A stretch of DNA of 64,000 nt, from contig NW_003314342.1 in the NCBI RefSeq assembly GCF_000143415.4, positions 206,074 to 270,073 of the forward strand. The letters run 5' to 3'. Positions 37,882 through 50,362 of this stretch are shown in pieces. The position numbers were made by a program, and so were the translations under genes. Source of the stretch: Selaginella moellendorffii (lineage: Eukaryota > Streptophyta > Lycopodiopsida > Selaginellales > Selaginellaceae). Every line of letters starts with the position of its first letter. Positions within the stretch are counted from its first letter, which is position 1. The notes below the pieces were generated by a model. It was not told the DNA's origin and ran no database searches. It saw only the letters and a program-made list of their open reading frames with translations.

Positions 37882-40850
37882 ATGTTGCGTAGTGTTGACC
37901 AGCGCAGGCTTGCGAGGAGATTCGTCGTGCCTCGGCTGCATTCTTTCCATTCCTTTTCTTTCCTCCATCAGAATGCTCCTGCAGGAGAAGCCGCGACGCC
38001 GAGCTTCGCCCCCGATCATGCGCTCCAGGATCGCAAGGCCGCGGCATTTCGAGGATTGGGGCCTTTTGGCGTCGTCCAAGGATTGGCGGAGGAGAAATTT
38101 CAGGCCAGCGCTGGAGCGAAATCCAGGTTTCTGTCTAGCTCCACCAGGTTTCCTTGCGCGCCATCGCGCTCGTCGGCAGTCCAGGTCGATGAGGACGAGC
38201 CGGAAGAAAAGCCGGCCAAGCACGATCCATCTCCGGAGGAATGCGACCAGGCAGTGGAAGGATTGAGCTCCGCCAAGGCCAAAGCGCTCACCAAAGAAGC
38301 TCCAAAGAAAGTTAGCGTTGTGACAAGGGTGTGGAACGCTCTGATCGGGATTGGACCAGCGCTCAGGGCCATCGCTTCTATGAGCAGGCTAGTATTTCCT
38401 TCTTCTCTTCCAGGCAGAAAAATCGAACACTCGTTTTTTAATTTTTAATTTTTTTTTCTTGTAGAGCGGACTGGGCTGTGAAGATCAAAGGGTGGTCGAA
38501 GTCTCTCAAGGAAACTCTGCAGCACTACTGGCTCGGGACAAAGCTCCTGTGGGTTGACGTGAGGATCTCGTCGCGGCTTTTGTTAAAGCTTCTCCGGGGA
38601 CAGACTTTGTCTCGCCGCGAGAGGAAGCAGCTGACGCGAACAGCGGCCGACATTTTCAGATTGGTCCCGTTTGCGGTGTTCATCATCGTCCCTTTTATGG
38701 AGTTCCTTCTCCCGGTGTTTCTCAAAGTCTTTCCCAACATGCTGCCATCGACGTTTCAAGACAAGATGAAAGAACAGGTAAGCTGTTTGCTACCTTCTAG
38801 GATCACGTACAACGATCTTTGTTTCCTTGCTGTAGGAGAAGCTGAAGAAGAGGCTGAATGCACGCATGGAGTACGCGAGGTTCTTACAGGAGACAGTGGA
38901 GGAAATGGCCAAGGAGGTAAAGACAAAGAGTAACAGCAGCGACGTCCAACGGACTGCCGAGGACTTGACTGAGTTCTTAGTGAAAGTAAGTCCCGCAACA
39001 TGCTTTGCAACCAGCTTTACTCGTATGTTTGGCTACTTTTCTAGGTTCGAACTGGTAGGAGAGTCAGCAACGAGGACATACTTGCATTCGCAAAGTTTTT
39101 CAACGACGAGCTGACACTTGATAACATCTCCAGGTTTGCCTCGAGTATGAACAAATGATAACATTCTTTTTGTTTTCTACTACTACTACAGGCCCCGGCT
39201 TTTAAACATGTGCAAATACATGGGAATTCAGGCGTATGGAACTGACGCGTACTTGCGGTACAGCCTTCGTCAAAAGTTGGCCCGGTAAGTTTACTTGCTA
39301 CTTATCTATTCGTTTTCAAGAGCTCTAAACGTCCGAGATTTATAGTATCAAAGCCGATGATATAATGATTCAAACCGAAGGCATAGATTCTCTATCAGAA
39401 CCAGAGCTGGTGTCAGCGTGTAGAGAACGAGGAATACTTGAAATCACTTCTGTTGACGAGCTAAAACAACAGGTATGCTGGTTTTAGGGAATACCTTGTC
39501 AGGCTCAATCAATGTTTCTGGCAGCTACGCAACTGGCTCGATCTGTCTTTGAACCATGCTCTTCCCTCTTCACTGCTTATTCTCTCGAGGTTGGTTGCCG
39601 TTGTTCTAGTGCTGCTTTAATCTAACCTGAGCTTTTGTTAATTTTTTTTCCAAGGGCGTTCCTCTCTGGCAACCTGAAGCTCGAAGAGGCAGTCCAGGCA
39701 ACGCTGCTTTCTTTGCCTGATGAGGTCGTGGAATCCGTCGGTGTGACGGTCCTTCCGAGCGAAGATGCTCTGGAAGAGCGGCTACGAAAGATAGAGTACC
39801 TGCAATCGCAGGAGGAGTTTATCAAGGCATGCAGAGTTTATATTCCTCTTGTTTCCTGACTGGACTCATGTTTTGTCGAAGCAGGAAGAGGCAGAAGACG
39901 AGGAAGAAGAACTGGAGAGACGACGCAAGCAAGAGGCAGCTGAACAAGTTGACAAGGCACTATCAGAGATGAAGGTGTCTACTGCGCAGGAGGCTGTAGA
40001 GCTAGCAAGGGAGAAGCGAAAAGAGCAACAGGACAGACTGTGCAAGCTCAGTAGCGCACTTGCTGTCCTGGCCTCGGCATCCTCTGTCAGCAAGGAAAGG
40101 GGAGAGTTCCTCCGGCTTGTCAACAAAGAGGTACGACAGTGTTTGTGCTACGCTTGACTAAGCTGCGCGTTTTCCAGATTGGAATCTACAATAGCATGCT
40201 GGAGGACACAGGCGCGGAAGAGGCGAAAAAGGCATATCAGGCCGCAAGAATGAAGGACAAAGAGGAGGACAAAGACGACGCGTCTGCTGGCACGAAGATC
40301 TCACAGGCCTTGATTTCGAAGGTGGAGAAATGCTTTTCACATCCATGTTTGACTGACAAGAGAGAGCCTTTCGTTTGTTTCCAGGTTGACAGAATGCTCC
40401 ATAAGCTGGAGAAGGAGATTGACGCTGTGGATGCCGAGATTGGAGACAAATGGAGAATCCTGGACAGGTTTGGTTTCGATTCACTCGTCCTCGATGGATT
40501 GTTTTCTCACATTTGATCACTTCAGAGACTCGGATGGTAAAGTCACAGCCGAGGAGGTGGCCGCGGCGGCGATGTTCCTGAAAGACACCCTGGGCCACGA
40601 GCCTGTCCAAGAGCTCGTTAGCAAGCTCGCGAAAGATCCGGGTAAGCTTTTGTGGAAAAAGCAAACTCTCGCGTTTCGTGCTAAGTTTTCTCGGTTTTCT
40701 CCAGAGGGAAAAATTCTAGTGGAGGACATTGTGAAGCTTGGCACCACGGCGGACTCGGAAGTTCTAGCGGATGAGTTGAATGAAAGCGCGAAAAAGAAGA
40801 AGCAGAAGCAGCAGCAGGAGCAGCAGCAGCAGCAGCAGCAAAAGAGCTGA
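37882..40850 (+). CDS. LETM1: LETM1-like mitochondrial ion exchanger
   Basis: Inner-membrane protein of mitochondrial K+/H+ (and reportedly Ca2+) exchange. Thirteen exons: 37882-38387, 38465-38777, 38836-38985, 39045-39133, 39192-39284, 39346-39472, 39525-39589, 39655-39835, 39885-40130, 40178-40321, 40385-40467, 40526-40641, 40705-40850; 752 residues. A basic transit-like N-terminus is followed by HYWLGTKLLWVDVRISSRLL and one membrane span (LVPFAVFIIVPFMEFLLPVF, about 235-254). Then come the LETM ribosome-binding-like domain (LLNMCKYMGIQAYGTDAYLR), coiled coils, one EF-hand loop DRDSDGKVTAEE (about 665-676) and a Gln/Lys-rich tail. Intron 1 needs a GC donor (AG|GCTAGT) to keep the reading MSR-ADWAVK. 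The exon 8 end is ambiguous. Confidence 0.92.
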
Positions 40851-41004
40851 AAAATTTTTGATCCGAGAAGTTCTAAATTTTTTCTTTTTCTTCTTTCCTC
40901 CAGAGTGAGAAAGAACGAACCGAGTGAGCTCGTTGTGTATAAAATGGAGAAGAGATATTGTTACCTATAGCCACATTTTTAGGTCTAAGATTTTGGGTTT
41001 CGCG

Positions 41005-41944
41005 ATGGACCGCGGTCCCTCCGGAGCCAACGAGATCGTCGCGATCCTCCAGAGAGCGCGCAGATTGATCAGCGAGGGGAATCCGGGCCTCGCGCTGCAA
41101 GCGGTGAGTGATTTCTTCGCGCATTGTATCGTTTCCTTGCTGCTGGCTTGCCCTAAGCGATTGTCAGTGTCGCTCGTTCTTTTGGCTACTTTGGAGTTTG
41201 TAGCTCGGCAACTATGAACAGTTTTCGTTTCATCCTTTCTTTGGTTCTCTGGTGGTCTGACTGTTTTCTCCTAGATTGTTTGTTTGCGTTCCATAGTTTT
41301 TTTCCGAGGATTGATTGCCGCAACCTGTGAAAATCTCTCTAGGTGGTGTTTTTTCCAAGGATTGCTTGCCGACACAACTTTGAGAGCTTTTCTAACATCT
41401 GTGGAAATCGCTCTAGGTGGTGACTGCGTTAAGGATCTCCGCAGGCGAGGCAGAAATAGTCCCGGCCTTGAGACGAGCACACGAAGAGTACCTCAGCCAA
41501 GCCAAAGCCGCCGCGGTTGCCAGCGATCTCTCAGCGTTGTTTGCCGAGGCTTGCGCCATTGCGGAAGAAGCCTCTCAAAAATCCCGCAACAGCAGCGATC
41601 AGGCGGCCACCACCTCGACGCCGACTTTGGCACCCACGGCAGCGGGCATGGACTTTGCGATGACGGAGAATGGATCATCCTCGTCGTCGTCCCAGGATCA
41701 TCACTCCCACTCCGCGCCGGACCTCGTCCCGATCCTCGCCGAGAGTGGAAGGATGCAAGTGGTGGTGGACGCGTCGGCCGATGGAAGCAGCTTTGTGTGC
41801 CGCGACTGCGGTGGATTGGTGAGCAGCGCTCGACGAGACGAGCATTTTGCGTTTTGGTGCAGCAGCCTAGAGCCAGGATCCAAGCGATTTGGATCTGGCA
41901 GCAACGATCACAACGACGAGAACGAGAACTATATGCATTGCTGA
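41005..41944 (+). CDS. Small plant zinc-finger protein of unknown function
   Basis: Two exons (41005-41103 and 41417-41944) give 208 residues. The N-terminal block NEIVAILQRARRLISEGNPG LALQA and the next VVTALRISAGEAE form a helical pair that I associate with an uncharacterised plant-wide family. A Ser/His-rich low-complexity middle follows. Near the C-terminus is a single CRDCGGLV...HFAFWC motif, C-x2-C-x11-H-x4-C, able to bind one zinc ion. The 313-bp intron is the longest in this gene block and holds a tandem repeat of its own 3' end. No catalytic residues; the role is unknown. Confidence 0.78.
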
Positions 41945-42229
41945 TGGTTTCTTGTCCATCCAGAGGCTATAAACGATAAACAGCTCAACGCTCTCTCTCT
42001 CGGAGAATGAGAACTACATGCATTGCGACGGCTGCTAAGAAATTATAAACGAAGCTTTAAAAATCGTCAGTATGTCTGTCTGAAATGGTAATTTATTATA
42101 ATCGCTAGTACGTTATTAATTTTTAACTGAAAACTAAAACTATGTTAAATTTAAATTCAAGAAATTAAAAACTTAAGCTTGAGATTAAGAGAAATTTAAT
42201 TTCTATAAATATAATTTTTAATACATTAT

Positions 42230-42370
42230 ATTATACATATCAATTAGCCCAAAAGCCCTAGTTTATATACAAGAGTGAATAGAAACTAATTTGACAACTA
42301 CTAAAATCCCACTACGCTAATATTAGTATATGGCATTGTAGTTGTACACTTGAATCTCATAAAACCATAA
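42230..42370 (-). repeat. Inverted LTR fragment at the start of the gypsy element
   Basis: Read on the minus strand this has ATGAGATTCAAGTGTACAAC and later TATATAAACTAGGGCTTTTG, matching the LTR seen in plus orientation at 56426-56550. It directly precedes plus-oriented U5/leader-like sequence from about 42390, so the LTR is split by an inversion. Confidence 0.55.
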
Positions 42371-44914
42371 ATTTTTATATTATATAAAAAAGATTTTCTA
42401 TATTCCCTTTCTATATTCTATGCACTCACATTAGTGGAGTTAAGGGGCATTGTTAATTGTTTTTGAAGAGTGCTTGGATTTGGGATTTTGGTTTAAATCT
42501 AGCTTTTACCATTTCCTTTCTTTGTTCTTTCTTTTCAGGATTTTAATTTAAATTTAGTTTTTGCATTATTTAATCTCCATTCCCTTCTAACTTTTTTCAT
42601 TTCTTTTCTTTTACTCTTTCCTTTTTATTTATCTTCATGGTAAAGAAATAGTCTCCTCCTCCTTTGACTATGGAGTAGCAATTGGTGCAATTACTTGATG
42701 CTATGCATTTGTAATTTAATAACTAAACTTAGTTGATGGTGGCATTCACGGCACGTGGTACAGCTCCTCTTACTTTTTGTGCCAATCCTCGCGTTCCACT
42801 AAAGTTCTTTCGTGGGAATCCTGAGGATGATGTATACCATTGGTTCGATCACTTCACAATGATTGCCACATATCATTTTTGGGATGATGCTCGATATTCG
42901 TGTAAGTTTCCCATGTGTCTCCAAGGGACGGCATTGTAGTGGTACAATGGTTTGAATGCAGCCACTTGTGGGGATTGGAGTGTTCTCCCAGATGTCTTCA
43001 AATGCGCATTTGAACATGCTGATGATTGTGATGATGCTTTCCAAAAATTGCATCATCTTCGTCAAAGGCTATCTAAGTCAGTGATGCAATTTGGCGTTTG
43101 TTTCCGAAGCCTCTTGCTTCATGCAGAGCCAAATATGTCAGAGCGGATCAAACTAGGAATGTTGTGGCTAACACTTCATCAAGATCTTGTCGAACTTGTG
43201 CATGCACTTGCTTTAGCCACTCTTGACGATGCTTTTCACTTTGCATAATGTTATGAGACATCGCCCCTTCCACTTCTCATTACACCTCCTTCAACTTCAC
43301 TTCTTGTGGGCAATGGTCCTGTTCTAATGGAGGTTGATGTTACTGTGACTCGAGTCCAAGGACAAGGGCAAGGATATAGTCGTGGCTGTGACATTCACTG
43401 CTGGGCATGTGATGAAATTGGTCACACTTATCGGCATTGTCGGCATTTTCTGGATTGGCAACCTTCATTTCTTAGGTGGAGACCTTAGCATCAACAATGT
43501 ATTATTAGTGATGCTGCAGTGGAAGGTCTCGACATCGAGATGCATTCGGGAAATGAGGAGTCACGTGAGTAATAGAGGGACTTTGTGCGAATAAATGAGT
43601 GACCCTTCCATCTTTTGTTCGGGAGTATCATTAAGGGGTTCACTCGGCACTAGTTCATCTAATGTTTACTTTCCAAACTCATTTTTATAATAAGAAGTCT
43701 CCTATTATTCTCTCCATGTTGGTTGATACAGGTTTGACTTTATCTTCTATTGCTTGACCTATTGCCATATATTGTTGTTTACACTTGCGTCATATGGCAG
43801 AGCCAATTTTCATTCTTTATGGCAACAACTGTACACATGCATGTGCGCGGGATGAGGCAGATCTAGTTATGCATGTCGGCAATCTCAAGCTTGAGTTATA
43901 ATCATTGTGGGTGGTGCTAAGTCAAGCTTTTGACCTCATTCTTGGTATGGATTGGTTGCAACGCAATTATGCCAAGTGTGACTTTGAGGCTTCTCCTCCT
44001 TGTCTGATACTTCCTTATATTTCATCCATTTTTCTCACTTCCGTACCTCTTCATCCCTTTGCTTCTACCTCTGCTTCTATTACTTTTGTCTCCCTATTAG
44101 TTCCTCCTATGTTTTCATTTTGTTCTACTCTTCCCTTTCAGATCCTTTCAACAGTCTTTGTGTTGTAGCGGTTGACCGGCTTATGAAAGAGTATGCTGAT
44201 CTCTTTGAATTTAACTTGTCATTTGAGGGCCAAGATTGCCACATATCATCTGATTCCAATTAGGGATGCTCGTCCAATCAAAGTTCTTATTCGTCATCGG
44301 TCACCTAAAGAGATCAAGATTTTAAGTGCAAATGTCAAAGAGATGTTGGAAAATGGTGTTATTTGAAAGTTGCGGAGTCCTTGGGCATGTGAACCTCATC
44401 TTCTGATGAAGTCTAATGGGAGTATTAATATCTATATTGACTATTGTTTGTTAAACAAAGTGACGATCTTGGATGTATACCCTCTTTCTCACATTGTTGA
44501 TCTTTTAGATCGTCTGGGGAGAAGTCATCGGTTCACCAAACTAAATCTTGCTTCTAGGTACTGGTAAGTGTTGATGGCTAAAGAAGATATTCCTAAGACT
44601 ACTTTTCGTACACTGTTTGGTTTGTACGAGTTCTTGGTGATGCCCTTTGGTTTAAACAATGCTCTAGCAACTTTCTGGTGGATGATGGATGAGGTTCTTT
44701 GTGATATGCCAGAGGTGACTATTGATTGATGATGTCTTGATCCACTCGAAAGGGACGTAGGAGAAACACGTCTATGATGTTTGTAAAGTGTTGGATCAGC
44801 AACGGGATATTGATTTAAAGTTGAAGCGGTCGAAGTATGGATTTAGGTCTCAAGACATGCTTTATCTTGGGTACCATATTTCTCGTGATGTTTACAAGTG
44901 ATCATACAACTTGT

Positions 44915-45708
44915 NNNNNNNNNNNNNNNNNNNNNNNNNNNNNNNNNNNNNNNNNNNNNNNNNNNNNNNNNNNNNNNNNNNNNNNNNNNNNNNNNNNNNN
45001 NNNNNNNNNNNNNNNNNNNNNNNNNNNNNNNNNNNNNNNNNNNNNNNNNNNNNNNNNNNNNNNNNNNNNNNNNNNNNNNNNNNNNNNNNNNNNNNNNNNN
45101 NNNNNNNNNNNNNNNNNNNNNNNNNNNNNNNNNNNNNNNNNNNNNNNNNNNNNNNNNNNNNNNNNNNNNNNNNNNNNNNNNNNNNNNNNNNNNNNNNNNN
45201 NNNNNNNNNNNNNNNNNNNNNNNNNNNNNNNNNNNNNNNNNNNNNNNNNNNNNNNNNNNNNNNNNNNNNNNNNNNNNNNNNNNNNNNNNNNNNNNNNNNN
45301 NNNNNNNNNNNNNNNNNNNNNNNNNNNNNNNNNNNNNNNNNNNNNNNNNNNNNNNNNNNNNNNNNNNNNNNNNNNNNNNNNNNNNNNNNNNNNNNNNNNN
45401 NNNNNNNNNNNNNNNNNNNNNNNNNNNNNNNNNNNNNNNNNNNNNNNNNNNNNNNNNNNNNNNNNNNNNNNNNNNNNNNNNNNNNNNNNNNNNNNNNNNN
45501 NNNNNNNNNNNNNNNNNNNNNNNNNNNNNNNNNNNNNNNNNNNNNNNNNNNNNNNNNNNNNNNNNNNNNNNNNNNNNNNNNNNNNNNNNNNNNNNNNNNN
45601 NNNNNNNNNNNNNNNNNNNNNNNNNNNNNNNNNNNNNNNNNNNNNNNNNNNNNNNNNNNNNNNNNNNNNNNNNNNNNNNNNNNNNNNNNNNNNNNNNNNN
45701 NNNNNNNN
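44915..45708. other. Assembly gap (794 N)
   Basis: Run of N inside the gypsy reverse transcriptase/RNase H region. From the adjacent domains the missing part should be the end of RT and the RT-RNase H connection. Confidence 0.99.
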
Positions 45709-46434
45709 GGGATCATCTTTCTATCACACTACACCATTGCGAGCATTACTAAAGTTATTAACATCGTCTTTCACTTGGTCTTTGGACTGTGAGCGAGCGT
45801 TCATGAATCTCAAAGAGCTATTGACGACTCCTCCGGTTTTAGTGTATCCTAACTACACTTGGTTTTTCATTTTGCACGTGGATGCTTCTGATATTGGTTT
45901 TGCAAATTTGTTGATGGAAGAGAGCTCAAGTGTGGCTGATTAGTGCTATCCTATTGCATACATCAACCGTACATTACAACCGGTGGAAGTGAACTACTCC
46001 ACGACAGAGGAGTGCTTAGCAGTAGTTTAGGGTTTCGAGAAACTTCATGCATATCTATATGGTTCTCGAATGTTACTACAAAGTGATCATGCTGCCATTA
46101 CTTCATTATTAAAGCGGAAGAACCTAGTTGGTTATACTACTCAATGGGCTTTGAAGTTTCAAATATATGATTTTGATACTATTCATCGCTTGGGGAATTT
46201 TAAGGCTAATGTTGATGCTATTTCTTAAGCTCCTCTTCCTTCTTTGCTCTCTTCTCATGTTTATGATGAGCTTGTTGTTCCAGCATCTGTGGATTTTCTA
46301 GATGAAGATTCTGTGCCATCAGTGGTTACTGTACTTGATATTTAGTGTCCACAAGGTGCAGAGCAAGATTTACCTTCTCTTGATGAGGTTTGTGAGGCTC
46401 AAAAGATTGAGTTGTGGATTCAAAGGATTCGAGA

Positions 46435-46715
46435 AGGACCCAAGAAGGAGTTCGAGATAGAGTCTGAGGTGGAGTCTGAGATGGAGTCTGAGGTGGATCT
46501 GAGATGGAGTCCGAGATGGACCTGAGTGGAGCCCGAGATGGACTCGAGATGGAGCCCAAAATGGAATTGAGATCGAGACTGAGATCGAGACCAAGACTGA
46601 GACTGAGACTGTGAGACCGAGACTGAGATCGAGACCAAGACTGAGACCGAGACCGAGATCGAGATCAAGTCCGAGTCCAAAACTGGGACCAAGATCGAGT
46701 CTGAGTCCAAATATT
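46435..46715 (+). repeat. GA-rich minisatellite inside the gypsy element
   Basis: Imperfect repeats of 6 and 12 bp units, GAGTCTGAGGTG / GAGATGGAGTCTGA shifting into GAGACTGAGATC and GACCGAGATCGA. They lie between the RNase H and integrase regions and interrupt the pol frame. Confidence 0.75.
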
Positions 46716-48605
46716 AATACAAGTTGTTTGGTGAAAGCCCAAAGTGATCATCCTCCAAGGGGGGTGGCTGCTGTTGCAAAGGGTTCCAAAACTATAGTAG
46801 GGAGAGTGTGGGGGTTGCATCCTAGTGGAACCAGTTTGGCAAGGAAAGGCTAGTGTAATCCAAGAAGGTTATACTTAGGTGTTGGGTGAGGATATATCCA
46901 CTGAGGAGTCGAACGCTAGAGTGAATATAAACTGACAAGCGGGGTAGCTTGGTGAAGTGTTCAAAAGCTAACTTTAGTTCCCTCGAGAGATCGAATGGTC
47001 GATGCTCCCAACCCAAGTGTGGGTGGTATTACCTACTTGGATACTTGGCGTGGCTCAATGGAACTTTGCTCTAAGCCCATGGCTAGAGCACCCAAAGGTG
47101 GAAGGTAGGGAGAGTACCTATGAAGCTTGCATAGGGCCACAATGTTCCGAAATGTTGTCCCAAAGTCCCAGACTATGGAAAGGAAAAGAGGTAATCCTCT
47201 AGTGAAGTGACCAAAGTTACGGTCATATGGTGTGAAAGTCCCAAAGAATAATGGGACTTAATGGTTGGGCCTATGGGCCTTGACCTAGTGGCAGTATCAA
47301 CAAACATGGCCATGGACAAAAAGGGACTTGGTGGGGACTGAAGAAGGGATGTTGAGGAAGGCTATTCCTCACATATAGATTTTGATCATTTATGGTTGGT
47401 GGTACTTTCAATATTTATTCCACGGTTTCTCCATGCCTACCATAATTTTCCTATTCTAGATGGGTATATGGGACATTGTTATGTGATCGAGAAGCTGCAC
47501 AAGTCTTTCTATTGGCCAAAGATGCGCCATGATGTTATCTAGTATGTGTGTACCTGCATTTGGTACCAAGCTCGTAATACTCCCCCTCGTGTTATGGAAG
47601 GACGGTTGGAATCAATTGTAATTTTCTATCCATTTGAGTTGGTGGCGTTTGATCTTATGGGACTTTTTCCATGATCGACTATTTGCAATGAATGTGTTAT
47701 TATTGCTTCTGACTACTTGACTCATTGGGTGGAAGTTGGTGCTCTTGCTAGTGCCTTTGCAACTACTATTGGATACTTCATCCTCAATTGAGTGGTGTTC
47801 CAGATTTCTTGTTTGGAGCGGATTCTTTTGGATAATAGTCCCACATTTATAGCTAAGGCATTTCATGTTTTGACGTCTTGGTTATAGATATGCCACACTT
47901 TCACAAGTGCTTATCATCTGCAATCAAATAGTTTGGTGGAACAGCTCATTTGGACATTCAAAGGGATGATCACAAGTACCACAAGGTTACTACCTTGTCC
48001 ATGCCGTCTCTTTGGTATTCATATGTCACAGGGGTGCAGAGTTCTATTGGTGCTTCATCATATAAACTCCTATATGGTCATGATCCAATATTATTAATAG
48101 AGCTAAGTTTACTTTCACAATTGCCACGAGCTGCCAATGCTAGGTCATGGGATCAATATTTGACGAGCATTTTTCCATTTGTCTAAGCAGAGTCTGCTGA
48201 ACACCTAAGCCACGTACAAGTGGGACAACAACAGCACTACAACTCCCATCATCGTCCACCTACAAAGTACAAAGTGGAAACGATTGTATCGGGTGTTGCG
48301 GCAAGTTGGACCACAAGTTTATGAGATTTGGCATGACATCCAGCAAGCCAATCCTCCAAAAATTGTGCATGTGTAGCAGTTGAAATATTTTGTACAATTG
48401 ATACCACCTACAAATCCATCAATGCCTCCTCTTGATGTTCCACCAGATCCCGGCCTATCTAAAAGAGAACCCTGATAGTCTTCCATTATTCTGAGAAGAG
48501 GGGACGATGTGAGGTCCAAGTGTACGGTTACAATGCTAGCCATGAAAATTTACTAATATTAACATAGTGGGATTTTGGTAGTTGTCGGATTGGTTTCAAC
48601 TGAAC

Positions 48606-50360
48606 TAACACAAGGTGCATAATAGCGAGGGTATTTGGCAGATATAATAAGCTATCATTTAGCCAATACGTAACTTTCAATACCTGCAGTCACATTTGCG
48701 ACACTGTCCCCGCCCTTAGGGAAGATTAACGTCCTTGTCAATGCATATTCTAGTCTAGAGCATTACTAAGGAAACAACTCTAGAAAAAGTTCACAATGTT
48801 TACATCATATGAGACTTAAATGAGTTAGGGTAATCTCTTTGTTTAACATGGATATGCTACTAAGTCAAACACCTTCCGGCCGTTGTCGATAAAAAAATGA
48901 CCAATAGAGTTAGCCACCCTTGTTGTTCTGGGTGTCACTCAGCTTACAAAAGTGTGATACACCTTTGCCTGTAGGGACATATAAAGAAAAGCTAGAGGCT
49001 CTAACCCTCATAAGCAAAGAAACCAAACCTGTTGGTAAGGTTTAGATAGACTACTATAAATAGGCAGTTAGAGTTATTTACACAGTCACACCCTTTTAAC
49101 GAAATAAAGAACATCGAGAGAGAGGCAGATGATGTGACTAGTTGACAGTATCTACCCCATGACTAAAGATTTCACTATGCACATGAAGTGCCAAAGCCGA
49201 TCTACCTATACTGGCCCAAACCCAAAGATCAATAGATGAACAATATCAAAGTCATAGACAATGATATATGAGATACTTAATTATCAGTGAATGAATCTTA
49301 GATTATAACACAAAAGTATTCTAAGTAAGTTATTGTTCGATAAACTAGTATTAGAGTATAAGAACCACCAAGATCATTATAATTAGAAAACATAGGATTC
49401 ACCATCCAACAAAATTCAATAGCCAGTGTATCATATAAAACACTCAATGATAAAACTTCACTATCAAAGATTGTAAATAGCATGCTAAACAACTTATGTA
49501 AGATAACTGAAAGAACACAAAATATTATTGACTGACAAGCAAAATGCTCGCAAATATACCACCTAAAGGAAATATCATCCAATCTATCAAAACTAACTAT
49601 AACAACAATTAACAGAACAAAATTAATGTGGCAAGATCAACAAACATAATGTTCATGCTAAGTATCACACTAGCTAATCTGAATAAATCTCAGTCAACAA
49701 TATGAAGGAACTCAAGTTGCTTAAACAAGCGTCAGCAACATCTTACCGAAGTCTCAGACCCAAGAAATTAATCCCAAGAAAACCACAAAAACATGTGGTA
49801 TTGTGAAAAGCTAAAAACCATCAAAGAAAATAATTAACTATCATGAAAGATCATCAATCATCCCATTATTAGAGAGATGCATAATCATCATTGAAAAAAG
49901 AATCCACTATCCCAAAGAATAACAAATCATTTTAAACCAATAATAATCAAGCAAAACCTTTGACAAAGATAATCAACTATCCTAAATGATAGTCGATCAT
50001 CACTAATTATTGTTAGATGCGAAGGCTAATTTCAACATCGAAGTTAATAAGTCAAAATGTTTTCCCTAACAACTCTTTACAAATGGAATAATGAGCATAA
50101 AAACTCAAAAAACCAAAAACTCAAAGAAGTATATAGCTAAGTCATGCCTAATAATGATTATGAGTCTTACATACATTAATTTCAATGTTAAAAAGAAAAT
50201 CATGGTACAACCCACAATATCCTCCTCAACACATTTATAAGCTAAACTTCATAATACAAAACTAATGAAGAGCATTTTTACATCAATCCAAAAGCTAAAT
50301 ATAACAAAGCTATACTCAATAACTGACTACCCAACCGATCCTCTATGTGTTGTGGGGGGT
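48606..50360. other. AT-rich, retroelement-derived, no gene
   Basis: 48.7-49.48 kb matches 60.11-60.88 kb in the same orientation, for example the shared text AAGCTAGAGG and ACCCCATGACTAAAGATTTC. The remainder is AT-rich without coding signal. Probably LTR or internal sequence of another element. Confidence 0.5.
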
Positions 50361-50362
50361 TC

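Larger units (their letters stand above)
42390..48605 (+). mobile_element. Ty3/gypsy retrotransposon, nearly complete but decayed
   Basis: Plus-strand order: leader; gag from 42733 (VPLKFFRGNPEDDVYHWFDH) with a CCHC zinc knuckle CWACDEIGHTYRHC near 43405-43450; protease to RT junction near 43900 (QAFDLILGMDWLQRNYAKCD); RT at about 44160-44880 (VTILDVYPLSHIVDLLDRLG, KLNLASRYW); an N gap; RNase H at 45780-46250 (FMNLKELLTTPPVLVYPNY, LHVDASDIGFANLL); integrase at about 47400-48300 (SIGASSYKLLYGHDPI); a purine tract 48493-48507; and a 3' LTR start TGTGAGGTCCAAGTG at 48508. RNase H after RT and before integrase identifies Ty3/gypsy. Many stops and frameshifts make it non-autonomous. Confidence 0.82.

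Noticed and set aside
41284-41979. 231-codon frame overlapping the zinc-finger gene
   Set aside because: It runs through the intron and reads exon 2 in another frame, losing the conserved N-terminal block and the zinc motif.
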